Source: Vandiemenella viatica
Taxonomy: Eukaryota; Arthropoda; Insecta; Orthoptera; Morabidae
NCBI GenBank assembly: GCA_031002005.1
Contig: JARYHS010009186.1
Coordinates: 180,570,437-180,634,436, forward strand
Direction of reading: 5' to 3'
DNA length: 64,000 bases
Notes under the pieces: model-generated
Database searches by the model: none
What the model was told of the DNA's origin: nothing
The model's input: the letters and a program-made list of their open reading frames with translations, nothing else
Translations under genes and position numbers: made by a program
Part shown: positions 22,450 through 33,443 of the stretch, piece by piece
Numbering within the stretch: the stretch's first letter is position 1
Layout: every line of letters starts with the position of its first letter

Positions 22450-23140
22450 ATGAGATTGAACACGGAATTATAGTTGCGTCCCAACGCATGGGGAATAGCA
22501 TTTCAGAAGTGTATTCTAGATTGAGCACTGTTCTTGTCATAGTGTCAAAGAAGAGACTGATGAGTGGGTGATCATGTTTACTACATGGTCGAATTCTTCA
22601 AGGCATGAGCAGATTCTTCAGCGGCAACAGCGAACGACACTGCATCACTGCCACAGCCACCTAGGAACTCACAGGAGACAGCAGCATTTGGCGTTGATGG
22701 GACATGAGGGCAGCAGACCGATTCGGATGTCTACACTCACAACATCAGCGGCTGACCAGGATTCGCGAACACCTGTAATGAACCCTAGAATAAGGTAGCT
22801 CGGTCGTTGTAGGTGGAAGAAAAATGGTGACAAGGAATGGAGTGGAATTTGGCCGCAGAATTTTGCATGCAGTGATTTTTGGAAACCACGAAAAACCGAA
22901 ATCTGAGTAGCTTGCTGAGGATTTGAATGCTCGTCCACTCGAATTTCAACCCCTAGCGTTACCATTAACACGCTGGGCTGCGTTCCAGTTAGCGCTTGAC
23001 GCTAGACAGATTCTGGTGTGGCGCAAACTACTTGAGGCCATAGACCATACTTGTCAGAAAGCCAATGTTCAGACTGGCGGTGGTTCCGTGACAGTGTGGG
23101 GCGTTTTTATCTGGAGTAGATTGGGTCCTCGTCAAACTGG
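22450..23140 (+). pseudogene. Tc1-like transposase relic, split by a SINE
   Basis: First part, 22450-22795: reads VASQRMGNSISEVYSRL, a helix-turn-helix start, and later the LTRIREHL region in shifted frames. Second part, 22986-23140: reads VWRKLLEAIDHTCQKANVQ and TGGGSVTVWGVFIWSRLGP, the VWR...GGGSVMVWGVFSW block of the Tc1 catalytic domain. A minus-strand SINE (22800-22985) separates the two, and a LINE end joins directly at 23141. Frameshifts and missing catalytic residues make it dead. Confidence 0.7.
22800..22985 (-). mobile_element. SINE inserted in Tc1 relic
   Basis: The + strand shows TTTGGAAACCACGAAAAACC and GAATGCTCGTCCACTCG. These are the reverse complement of the SINE body and head, heavily diverged. 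Confidence 0.55.
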
Positions 23141-23640
23141 ACTGGTTCATATGGGACCCACATTTTGAGTATCAAATACAAGAGTTGGAGAAGGTGCAAA
23201 GAAGGGCTGCTAGAGTTGTTTCTGGAAATTATCGCAGAATGCAATCAGTGACAGATATGATAAAGGAGCTGGAATGGGATTCATTGCAAAACAGGAGGAG
23301 TAATGGGAGTGTACAGGGCATATATTGGCGATGAGGCTTGGAAAGATATTGCAGTAGGTATGAAAAGTAGTTCATGGAAGGGAAAATATGACCATGACCG
23401 TAAGCTGGCACTCGATTTCAGGCACAAGGGTGTGGGAAGATTTTCGTTTTTAGGTAAGGGTGTCAGGGATTGGAATGAGTTACCAAGGGGAATGATGAAT
23501 AACCTACCGAAAACTTTAAAAGAATTTAAAGTTAAAATTTGTAGAGGGCAAATGTAGGATAGGGGGAAGTTGGGTGTGTAGGGAAATTGTCACCGGAGCG
23601 TGTGCTCCATTGCAATTAAATTAAGCTAAATTAAATTAAA
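23141..23640 (+). mobile_element. 5'-truncated LINE (family B)
   Basis: Reads IWDPHFEYQIQELEKVQRRA and SVTDMIKELEWDSLQ in one frame (23141-23295). After a frameshift it reads DHDRKLALDFRHKGVGRFSF, GKGVRDWNELPRGMMNNLP and KTLKEFKVKICRGQM (23303-23557). The 3' untranslated end ACCGGAGCGTGTGCTCCATTG precedes an AATTAAATTAA tail. It matches the minus copy at 7.3 kb segment by segment and is the best-preserved of the four. Confidence 0.85.
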
Positions 23641-23836
23641 GAATTTACTATGCTCAGCTGCTTGGTGGCCATTTGCAGCTATCAATCGACTTCACGTAAT
23701 TCGATCAAGATGGGAACTTCACAAGATGTAAAGACACCGTGTTACCGGTCCCAGATTGCGTACTGGAGGTTACTCGAGAATTCTGAACAATTCCATTACG
23801 TGATGATTGCTATTGCTGGACATGAACCCTATAGAG

Positions 23837-24532
23837 CAGTGTTTTTCAACCTTTTTGAATACGCGACCCCTATACAAGTAAAAATTTTTTGGTAACCTCA
23901 CCTCCCACCCACGTCAGTTTATTTTTTTTTTTTTTTTAAAAAACTGATCCATAATAAAACTATGTCAGTGATTGCAAAAACGACGAATTTAATTTTCTTT
24001 CTATCGATACTAAGAAATCAAATGCTGTGAAGGTAGTCGCGGACAATCTGCGGGCAGTGATATATTCCTTGCCGCGGTGGCGGCGCTGGAGGCGAGAAGG
24101 TGGGATCAGATGAAACATAGGAACAGTTTGTTTTCGTTCACTGCAATGAACCATCCGAGCACGCCAGTGAGTACGTGCTAACTTCGTTGCTAGCGAGGAA
24201 TGAAAGCAGTTTTCAAAAGATCTACGCAGCCCTCCACGTCTGTTACAAGTGGAAGCAAATCAAAACCCCCCCAAAAAATAGACTTTATGACTACAATTCC
24301 CTGAAGTATGGTAGAAAGAAGAAAAAATGCTCCAATTAGAAAACGATTTGATTATTTGTGTCTCAAAAATACAATCACGATTCGACAGTTTATTTTTAAA
24401 AAATTGTATTTTTATTCTATTGTAATACCTGCAACCCTTGCTTTTTACATTTAGTTGGCTTATAACCGCTACCGCCCGAGCAAGACTTAGCGAACCCCCT
24501 GCGGGTCGCAGCCTACATGTTGAAAAACACTG
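23837..24532. mobile_element. Non-autonomous hAT element (696 bp)
   Basis: The ends are CAGTGTTTTTCAACCT and, reverse-complemented, CAGTGTTTTTCAACAT. The flanks CTATAGAG (23829-23836) and CTATCGAG (24533-24540) agree at 7 of 8 positions. The ends continue into GCGACCCC and CGGGTCGCAG, standard for this MITE type. No transposase frame. Confidence 0.85.
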
Positions 24533-24639
24533 CTATCGAGAATATTTGGGATATGAAGTACGAAATAGTTTGTGCACATTGTCCAGAGTCTAGCACAATC
24601 GTGCAGTTATGACCGTATGACCGTGTATCTGAAGAGTAT

Positions 24640-24785
24640 GTTTGCATATCCTCCCTCGTGTCTTCCGATTACTATTAGAGTACATAAAAAGTCGTGTTGC
24701 TACACTTCACGTAACTAAGGGAGGCCCCAAATGTTATGAGAAGAGTATCCCTAGACTTTTGGCATGTCAGTGTATAATGGAAAAG
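24640..24785 (+). pseudogene. Tc1-like transposase C-terminal end
   Basis: The + frame reads LLEYIKSRVATLHVTKGGPK followed by SIPRLLACQC. It resembles the last helix of Tc1 transposases followed by the terminal repeat (TTTGGCATGTCAGTGTAT at about 24758-24775). It may be the 3' end of the same element as the relic at 22.4 kb, separated by later insertions. Confidence 0.45.
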
Positions 24786-25072
24786 AAGTTAACTACGCTG
24801 AACATAAAACTAACCTTGACATTGGTCGATTAACGTACCAATTACTGACAAAATTAAGTTCTGCGAGGAAGAAAAACCTGTTGCAATTGGCACACATATC
24901 AGAACTCCTTTGGAGGACGACATGTACGAGGAAGCTGTTAGCAGATACGTGTAGGACAATGTGAGTCACTAGTTATTAAAAATAAAAGAGTTTGATAGGA
25001 AAAAAGAAAAACACTTGCTGGGGCGGCTGTGGTGTAAGTAGACCTGGTATCATGTCCTGCATAGAGCTCGCC
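24786..25072. other. Upstream region of CSP-A
   Basis: About 290 bases between the Tc1 end and the TATA box. No repeats recognised. It should contain the proximal promoter of CSP-A, but I see no specific factor site that I can name. Confidence 0.4.
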
Positions 25073-25080
25073 TATATAAT
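25073..25080 (+). promoter_or_regulatory. TATA box of CSP-A
   Basis: TATATAAT lies 59 bases before the ATG at 25132. A start site about 30 bases downstream (near 25103) would leave a 5' leader of about 28 bases, similar to the short leader of CSP-B. Confidence 0.65.
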
Positions 25081-25131
25081 AGGCAACGGAACTGAGGTCG
25101 CCAATGTAGCGAGACACCTTTCGCAGGCAGC

Positions 25132-28100
25132 ATGAAAGCCGCTCTGGTCTTCGTAGCCCTGCTGGTTGGGGCGGTGCTCGCAGAAGAGGAAGAGAAGTAC
25201 ACCACAAAGTACGACAACGTTGAACTCGACCAAATACTAAACAACGACCGCCTGCTCAGCAAGTACATACAGTGTCTGAAAGATGAAGTCGACAACGGCT
25301 GCACACCAGACGGCAAGGAACTCAAGAGTGAGTTAAGCAATCCGTTGCTTTTCTCGTTACTACTAACTTGTATCTTCTAACAAAAAAGTACTTTATGACA
25401 AACGGAAGATCATATTTTTGTACGGCAGTATACCACAGTCTCCAAACAACACGTTAAAAAAAATAGTAGCCTGAGTTGGAAACGTAACCGCTGTGACACT
25501 CACAATATATGCCTTACGACAGCGATTCGGTTTGCCTGGATGGATGACCGAAATGACGGTAGTTGTCTGTTTATTAAAAGGTTTCGTCGTAGTAAGCATA
25601 AAAGATGAACAAGATAATGTTTTCATTTAAATAAAATATCGCGACTCCTGCTTCGTGTAACTTCGCAGCATTCACACTCGTTTTCAGACTCGTTATATTA
25701 GTACGGTTGACAAAGCCAGGATTCGTTTCTTTACAGCTTAGATGGCTGTTTCTTGCTGTTCAATCATGCTGAACTTAGACTCACGCAGACACGGATTAAA
25801 ATAATTTTCTGTTCATTTAACTGTCATTCAGATACTGATAACCTCCTGTTCCAACGACAGTGTGGTATCAGAAGCAACACAGTTGTTTATTTTAGGTCTT
25901 TTTCTAAGATTCATGTATGGTCTCCATTACTAAGTGGATTCTTCTGAATTTTGAGAACCCAGGAATTTCTTTTACTTCACATTTCACTGAACTTTCATTG
26001 AAAACTTTCCTCTTATTCTTCAACAAATTAAAGGCACTCACCTCCACGTTTCGTTTATAACTTTTAAAAATATTGTTCAATCCGAAAAATTTCTACTGTT
26101 ATGAAGCAATATTGTTAACATTTTTTTTTTTATTTTTTTTTACAAATGTGGTTCCTTAATTACTGGTGGCGGAATTTGGCAAGCTTGTGAAATCGATGCT
26201 TAATTCGCACTTCCTAACCATATTTTTTCCCCCCAACAATTTACTTAATAACCAAAGTAGCATTTGAATTAACTTTCCTTCTCGATTTCTAGCAAGTCTC
26301 CATTTATTTAGGATTTGGATACATGAGGTTAACTGAAATGAAAGCCTAAACTAACTTGTAAGTATCAGAAGACTCCTAAATATCGTTCTATGAAGAAAAT
26401 GAAATACGTATTTAAAATAATTTTAATAGTATTTTGTCACTCCATCTTCGTTCATACTTTAATTTAGGCGTATTATAGTGATGTATTTTGCTGCAAGTGT
26501 TGCTAATTGGTTTCCTCCGTGTAAAACTGGTCAAAATGTGCAAAAGGCATGTTTCAGAGGGTTCAGTCATTTATTATACTCGTAGTACCCTCTTGGTTTG
26601 TAGCCTTCACAGAGAAAAATTTATTATTTTAATCTCTTTACACTGATTTGGATTCCACACATACCTATGCTACTAGAATACGCCTTGCTGTTGATTAGAA
26701 AACTTCATAACGACCGCATTAAAGTCAGATGAATGATGCTTTGCTGACTCAGAATATTCATGAAGATGCTGGAGGAATAGCTTTATTTTGTAGTGTTTTT
26801 CTTACTCTTTACATTCATCTAAAATTTATAGAATTGTGGCTCATGGAAAAAATACGCCAATAGCTTCCGCGGTGACACAGATAACGTCAGAAAAAATTTT
26901 CGATTTTTCAACGAGTCAATATAATGAGGATTGTAAATATGGTATTTAACTTCAAATTCACTATATTGTCGCTAAACGAAACTAATAAAACAGTTGTAAT
27001 AAACGAAGATTTGCACTTAATAACATTTGAATGTTAATATAGTGTAGTGTAACTGAGCAGGAGTTGTTGGGCACGTCCGTGTTATGCAAAGTTCTTTTTT
27101 TATATACCAAATGTGAATACCACCATCATCTAACCTTATGTTGGATGGCTGGTACTTTTTAGCAGTAAGTTCTTTCAACCCAAATTTAGAACAGAAAGAA
27201 CTACATTCGTTTCAAATGGAATAAAAATGCATGTCAGCGTGCCAATGTTGAGAAATTGAAGAAATTCAAACCCATTACCAGATTTCCTGAAATCTCTGCT
27301 TACTTTCTATCATAGAGCAGCTATTAAAATAATTTTTCTATCATAACCAATAGGTAAAAATTATTTGCGTGGATGGGAGGATTTGTAGCAAACAAACCTA
27401 AACTTCGATCAGAACCCGTGGGTTGGTGGGATCCTCCAGAAGAAGGCATACAAAGTTAGTACATCAGAGGTAGGAAGGTCAGATCATTTCCTTTAAAATC
27501 TAAAATGTCACGTGGAATCTAAATCACGATGTACACCTCTCATGATAACAGTAAAGCCTACAAAAAATTTTGTTCATTCTAGGATTCGAATCCAGATCGC
27601 TGAATTTCAAAAACAGTTATTTAGTTTTACCTACATATTATATTCTCTAAATGTTAAATCGAATACTTTGATATAAAATGTGTAAAGAACGAAATATTTA
27701 TACCTAAGCACTGTGCTGATATTGATTTTATAGTGACTGTGAGGAGCCACCTCAAAATTTTATGGAACTTCGTACTAAATTAAATGGAAATTTATTTTAT
27801 TCATTCATATTTTGTTTTTCTGAAAACGAATTTTTATTGCATGATTTACAACATTAAGAGTCACAAACAGTTGCATTTCATTATCAGTTCGTGCCATAAC
27901 TTATATTTGGCTAATATGCTGGAATCTGCTGAAATTGTTCCGGTATATTATTAATTCGGTGTTCGGTTTTATAAAAACATCTTAGTACAATTTTTTAAGA
28001 CAATTTCCCAAAAGAAAAGAATTTTACACCGATCTATTGGAACTAAACACCGAAAAGGGCTTAGCTAATTCCGAAATTCCTTGTAGCTTTTATATATATC

Positions 28101-30261
28101 TTGTTGCTTTGCAGTTTAAAAACTTTTAGCATACATGCACTACGTCGGACAGGCTGCAAAAATAATCTTAGTGATTCCACAGAACCTAAAAAAATTTGAA
28201 ACCTGCCGAAACTTGGAAATTTGGTATGTGAAAATTAAAAATCTTCTCCAGAGACTCTTATTTGGGAGGAAAAAACTTTGTGATATTTTACCAGTCTCTT
28301 GCATGGCCATTGCATCAATGTGGAGAAAACTCCATTTTTCTTTTAACTAATAACATTAATCGGTGTTCCTGATACTGATGCGTGCCACACAAAATTCTAG
28401 CTAGAAAAAGTTTTTCGTTCCTTTCTAAATAACTGTTCCAGATAAAGGTACCTGACTGGAGTCCGAGAGGTTCCAGGTTCGAATCAGAATCTCGGTTCTT
28501 TAAACATAAATTTGCTTCTAGCCCCGGTAGGATATATCGGATTTGGACAAATGCTGGCATTGTCCTTGGAAGTCTCTAACGAATAACGACAAACGCCTTT
28601 AATTTTTCTGGTACAACATACATCGGGTGTCCGGTAAATTATGGAAAACCTTTAAATGTCGAAGGCCCTTATCGCAATATACAAAATATAAAATTTTGAC
28701 CTTAGCAAAAATGTCACGGTTTTCAGTACTTTTTACAAAATGAATTACCGGTCAGTTAGAGGACGTGCCTCTAGCAATGAGGCAGGACATGTGGCTGTAA
28801 AATGATAGTTCTCAGCCCATTGCGCTGTAAAAATGCGGCAATACTTGGATTGAACTTATCCAAGAAGATAGATACACCGCAAAGGTCCCGTTCTGTGAGC
28901 TCCGAGGTCACCTGACTTAAATTCCCTTGATTTATTTATTTTAATCGGGTTTGTCTCAAAGACATTATATACAAAAGGACACTCAACAATTAATACGGCT
29001 GGTCATGCACGCTAAATTAAGCCATCATTTCGGGGCTTGTATTAAAGGAGAAGACAGGCAGTAAAGCCTTTCGACAGCTAAAGGTTTTTTTTTATATTTA
29101 CCAGACATCCTGCGTGTGACTGACTTCTCCGTTTAGATACATCAATATTATTGCATTAGCATCAGTTACTAATTCATCATTGAAATAGGCGTTCGGAACG
29201 GATTAAAACATATCTCTCTCCAGCCTGTCACAAATCTATTTTTTTCATCGTCCAAGATTATTTCCCCTTTTCTTGTTCAAAGTATATAGTTTTACCAAAC
29301 ATAGGGTTTCGTAAAAATGAGTTTTTAAAATATATTGAATAAAACATGGTGAGTTATTTGATTTGAAAAATTTGTACTATTTTACTATCACTTTACAGAA
29401 AAATTAGGAGTCTTCATCCCTGGAAAGAAAATTTGTGTTATTAATGTGATGTAGTTCTTCAGGGAGTCCGTAAAATTAAATAACAGTATAGTCTTCTGCC
29501 GTACTTCACATTGCACAGCAAGCTATACCAGAGGTAAAGGTCGGGTTAAGAACCATTGAAAATCCCCGCAAAGATAGAGATTTGAACCGGGGACCTTTTG
29601 ATGTTAACCACTGAATCACCAGACCGCTTTAATTACACAGTAATTACCGTGATTGCAATGAAATGTTTCTGTTGTCTCCTAATTATTTCGGTTTCAGAAG
29701 TTAAAAATAACAACTATCTTCCCCTTTGACAATTACAAATAGCTTTTTTGGTTCTGATGATTTCTTATCGTAGGTTACATTGGTGAATATTTTGCCTCCG
29801 AAGTATTTTGCACATTACAAAATTTTCATAAGAAAGTGCAAGAAAGAAGAGCACAGGAGAGCTAATATTAGTGTGCATGAAGTGGATAAGTAAGGCCGTT
29901 CACTGTAATAGGTGGGTCTAGGAGAGATTAGTTCAGGTCTATGACATATGAATGCATCAAATCAATAGAGAAACCAATAGAAGAAAGAAAATTTTAATAT
30001 ACTGGTGGTTCGCGAAATAAATGTACAGCTTTTGCATAGTAATTTCTGTAACACTAGTGCTTTTCCCTTGTTTCAGAGTCACTTCCAGAAGCTTTAAGTA
30101 ACGAATGCTCCAAGTGCAGCGAGAAACAGAAAGAAGGAACGAAGAAAGTTATCAAGTTCCTCGTCGATAACAAGAAGGCAGACTGGGAGGAGCTGAAGAA
30201 GAAATACGATCCAGAAGGATCCTACAGCAAGAAGTACGAGGACAAGCTGAAGGGACTCTAA
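25132..30261 (+). CDS. Chemosensory protein (OS-D/CSP), CSP-A; join(25132..25327,30077..30261)
   Basis: Small secreted helical carrier protein of the insect CSP (OS-D, A10/p10) family. CSPs bind hydrophobic ligands such as semiochemicals and fatty acids in sensillar lymph or other tissues. The joined reading frame is 126 aa. Residues 1-17 (MKAALVFVALLVGAVLA) form a signal peptide, then the family motif KYTTKYDNVELDQIL and cysteines 48, 57, 76 and 79 (C-X8-C-X18-C-X2-C) that form two small loops by disulfides. Exon 1 ends AAG-A before donor GTGAGT. Exon 2 starts after TTTTCCCTTGTTTCAG. The phase-1 intron after a Lys codon is the conserved CSP position. The C-terminus is KKYDPEGSYSKKYEDKLKGL. 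It is tandem to CSP-B. The ligand cannot be told from sequence. Confidence 0.95.
28440..28600 (+). mobile_element. tRNA-like SINE, divergent
   Basis: Has a B-box-like GGTTCGAATC near 28479 preceded by CCTGACTGGAGTCCGAGAGG, then TCGGATTTGGACAAATGCTGG. It differs from the main SINE family but has the same architecture. Confidence 0.45.
28622..28960 (+). pseudogene. Mariner/Tc1-type transposase relic
   Basis: GGGTGTCCGGTAAATTATGG at 28625 resembles a transposon end. About 28795-28955 decodes, with stops, to HCAVKMRQYLD, then PRSPDLNSLDLFI. The SPDLNPLD block of mariner-type transposases carries the last catalytic Asp. Only this C-terminal piece is present. Confidence 0.6.
29570..29635 (-). mobile_element. 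tRNA-like SINE head fragment
   Basis: The reverse complement contains GTGATTCAGTGGTTAACATC (A-box-like) and CCCCGGTTCAAATCTC (B box). The ends do not pair as a tRNA acceptor stem, so I do not call a tRNA gene. Confidence 0.45.
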
Positions 30262-30290
30262 CAGAGTTACTGCTGTACCAAAATAACATT

Positions 30291-30296
30291 AATAAA
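30291..30296 (+). terminator. Poly(A) signal of CSP-A
   Basis: AATAAA 30 bases after the stop codon, giving a very short 3' UTR, followed by T-rich sequence. Confidence 0.75.
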
Positions 30297-31890
30297 ACCT
30301 GTTAATCAGCTTATAATTGTCTTTTGTAATAATCCTAAGGAAAACATTTCGAATTTTTTAAGTTAATTTATTATACGTAAAAGCGCGAATCTGAAGTAAC
30401 AGATTTCCGGTTGTCTGCGAAAGATTTATGTGAAAATAACAACGCTACTAGTGCTGATCTTATTTAAAGGTAATATCACATTTAATACCATAGTTATTAG
30501 ACCTGAATCTCATTTCATTTCTGTATTTGCGACCAGATTTCAATCCCTTTTGATTATGACCTTTTTGTTAATAAAATGCTTCGGTAACAATTATATTAAA
30601 GATTTGAAAAGTGAGTAGAATAATAGTGTTATATTTCAAAACAACCGCGAAAAAGAGGCTACTGACTGGCGTCATTCTTGAGGGATAACTGCTGGTGACA
30701 GTATCTGCATAGTAAATTTTATTTGACGACTGCATTAGTAGACGATGACTGATAAACATTTAAATTGCATTGAACACTTTATTTTTTTACCTTGATTTAT
30801 AGGAATTAAAGCCTCAATATTTGATTGCTGCATAACTGGAATTACGAAATTGTCACCCTCATAGCAATTAATAACGAAGTGAAGTGCAAATTGCATAACT
30901 GTATCTTTTATGTATATTGCTGTTTACTGCATGCTTAAATTATAAGAAGATGTAGGTACTGATATTTCGGTACATTTGAAACCCGGTATGCGACCCGGTA
31001 AAATTTCAGAATGATAAAAATTAAAGCGCCTAAAATTGACTGGTTTGTATTGTATCAAAACAGAATGATATATTGCAAGTAAGACCGTTATTATCAGAAG
31101 AATTCCTAGGGAATCCACATTTGAAGTGAGAGTAGAATTAAACTGTGGAATATTTAATAGTTGCCATTGTTGAATTCAGTAAAACTGAACTCTCCGTCAC
31201 AACATTAAGAAGTTATCTTCACAGTGGTGGTAATACCACTCTAGGTCTGCTGAGGATAACAATAATATCTGTTCGCAGATGAATCGGTAGGTCTTTTTCT
31301 TGGTTTGTATTCTCCCGTAGGTCCGTATTAAAAGCATAATTCTGAGAAGTAATAGACCAGTTTCTTACATCCCCACTTCTTTTATTTGTTCTATGCTTAA
31401 AATGTAATCTTCGAGGGTTCCCTGCAGCTGAAATTTTAGGTGACTCTTATGAATGCGAGTAACGTATGTTGTGCTACTGATGCTGCATATAAGAAGATTA
31501 GGAAGAAATCCCGTGACGGTATTTAAGGGCTAGGCATCGTTAGTATAGACCACCTGATTAAAGTATATCATCCGACGGACAAAGAGACACGAACAGAATA
31601 CTATATTCTTATTCCATTTAGTCTTTCTACAGTATCTGGCGTTTTGGAATAGTGTACCTCATAACTTTCTTCCTTACCGGCAAAGTTTCGGATGATGATT
31701 TTTTTCCATCCATAGTGTCTGCTGTCAATAGTGATCTCAGGAAACAGGTGGTCAGTTGACAGATGTTGCCAACAAACAGTTGAGTTGTTGTGAGCCCACC
31801 AGAAAAAACTGTTACGTGCCGTTTTCTGAAAATTTTCATTTTCCCAGTAATCTTGTGGTATGTTTGTTGCTATTGGTATTATTGAACACA
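30297..31890. other. Intergenic, nothing recognised
   Basis: AT-rich spacer downstream of CSP-A. The minus-strand frame at 31601-31897 has no recognisable domain. Confidence 0.45.
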
Positions 31891-31891
31891 T

Positions 31892-32110
31892 ACCCACCAG
31901 TGTGGCTCAGTGCGCTAGGGCGACGACCACTGCATCGGGGAGATACAAAGAGACCGGGCACGATACTAGATCCGTCCTGATAGTGGTTTTTAGGCGATTT
32001 CCCACAATCATCAAAGCGAATGGTGGAAGGTACCAATCACCGCCTCATAAACTACACATTTCACGAACAGAAATACACCTCTCACACACATAACATAGTT
32101 ACAAGCATTG
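31892..32110 (+). mobile_element. tRNA-derived SINE, second family
   Basis: Starts GTGTGGCTCAGTGCGCTAGG, an A-box-like tRNA head. A GGGCACGATACTAGATCCG B-box region follows, then a body with GCGATTTCCCACAATCATC and GCGAATGGTGGAAGGTACC. It ends in CA-rich sequence (CTCACACACATAAC). Confidence 0.6.
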
Positions 32111-32328
32111 CAGACAGATGGCAACACTTTCTCAGCTAGTGTAGCTCTCAAGACAGAGGCAGAATTCTGCCACTAGTTTGCCGAACCTATCTCCCGGCCA
32201 AACACGCAATTTCATAAAAATAAAATCATGGAATACGGCTTCAATGATTATACAAAATAGCCCACCCAATGACAGAACGGAACTGGGTGTTATCACGGAC
32301 GAGAGCAACACTGTCTCGGCATTAGTAA

Positions 32329-33440
32329 AGGCTCCTCTGCACAATCGCCCATGATGGGTGACTATAGGCACGCACGATTGTGTAGAGGGCATAATCGTCT
32401 GTGAGTGTCCATCATCGCCTATAACGGTGAGTAATCGTGAGCGATCGGTTAGTTTTCGGTACATCAAAGGAATGCGTGCCGATGATCGTGCACGTGTCCA
32501 CACAATCACCCATCATTCAGTCGCACGGCAGAGGTCCAAATTACGACTTTTTTCGCAACCAATGGAAATATTTTTTCCACTAGATATTCAAAGTCGCTTG
32601 ATGACATGCGATGTTATCAAATTCTGATGATGGTTCTGCTAGAAGTTCAGTTGTTTATTCATGGTTTGCCTGGGGGGGGGGGGGGGGGGAACATGTGTAT
32701 GGACGGAGAAGCGAAAACGAAGTTGCAAGCAAGAGTTGTCTAATTCCTAGCACAATAATAGGAGGCTCTGTACCTTGTTCAGTTGCGGTGAGTAGTCAAC
32801 ATCCACCATTTTCTCTTCCTCCGTCTATTTTACATGATTTTTGTTTTTGATGCTCATTCCGATAATGGTTATATGTACTAAGCAAATAGATAACAGCAGC
32901 CTGTGTTATTTTTCTTTGTGCATCGTTTCTGCCTGATACTTATTTATTGTTTTCCAGTTATTTCCGGAAGATTATGGTCATCTCTTCTTTAGTTACATGG
33001 TCGCCTTTTCTTCTTTTTAAAATACATTATAGAAATTACCTGATTAATGAAAGATTTGAAAGCCTTTCTTTGTGCTTATCATAACTTTAATTCAGTTAAT
33101 TAATTATTTTACAATGTCCAGCCGAAACTACAGAGATAACATTTACATCGGACTTCCTTCTGAGGTTGCACGGTTCGTAAATGGAATTCGCAATGATTAA
33201 GTTTAGTTTCAAGACTCAGCCATCAACCAAAACAACAAATAAAAACCTAACTAAACAAAACCTCAAGTAATTTATAAAATTATGATTGCGTAACATAGAG
33301 TAACTTATTAATCCGTGATTACCACAAACCACTATCAGATTAACGTCCCTTTTCAACAGACAACAGTCAGTAAATGAAAATTCACAGACGGCAACTCATG
33401 ATCGCGACGATGATGGCCACTTTTTAATCGCCCGGAGCCT
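32329..33440. mobile_element. Candidate Harbinger-type MITE
   Basis: AGGCTCC at the left end pairs with GGAGCCT at the right end, flanked by TAA (32326-32328 and 33441-33443). Only seven terminal bases pair perfectly; the inner parts (CACAATCGCCCATGATGG against GTGGCCATCATCG) are only loosely alike. The left 250 bases have higher GC and several near-palindromes (CCCATGATGGGTGAC). No coding region. Confidence 0.35.
32672..32689. repeat. Poly(G) tract, 18 bases
   Basis: An 18-base G run, long enough to form quadruplex structures. Comparable G runs lie at 36265-36274, 59118-59129 and 62071-62085. Confidence 0.9.
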
Positions 33441-33443
33441 TAA

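Larger units (their letters stand above)
25328..30076 (+). other. CSP-A intron, 4749 bp
   Basis: GT-AG intron with donor GTGAGT and acceptor TTTCAG preceded by a pyrimidine-rich stretch. It is AT-rich and holds few recognisable elements: a tRNA-like SINE at 28440-28600, a mariner-type relic at 28622-28960 and a tRNA-like fragment near 29570-29635. Nothing is recognised in 25328-28440 apart from T-rich tracts near 26121-26141. Confidence 0.9.

Noticed and set aside
25328..25380. Alternative CSP-A ending by reading exon 1 into the intron to the stop at 25380
   Set aside because: It would lose cysteines 76 and 79; GTGAGT and the phase-matched exon at 30077 explain the gene better.
31601..31897. 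98-aa minus-strand frame downstream of CSP-A
   Set aside because: No recognisable domain; it overlaps a second frame and the start of a SINE.
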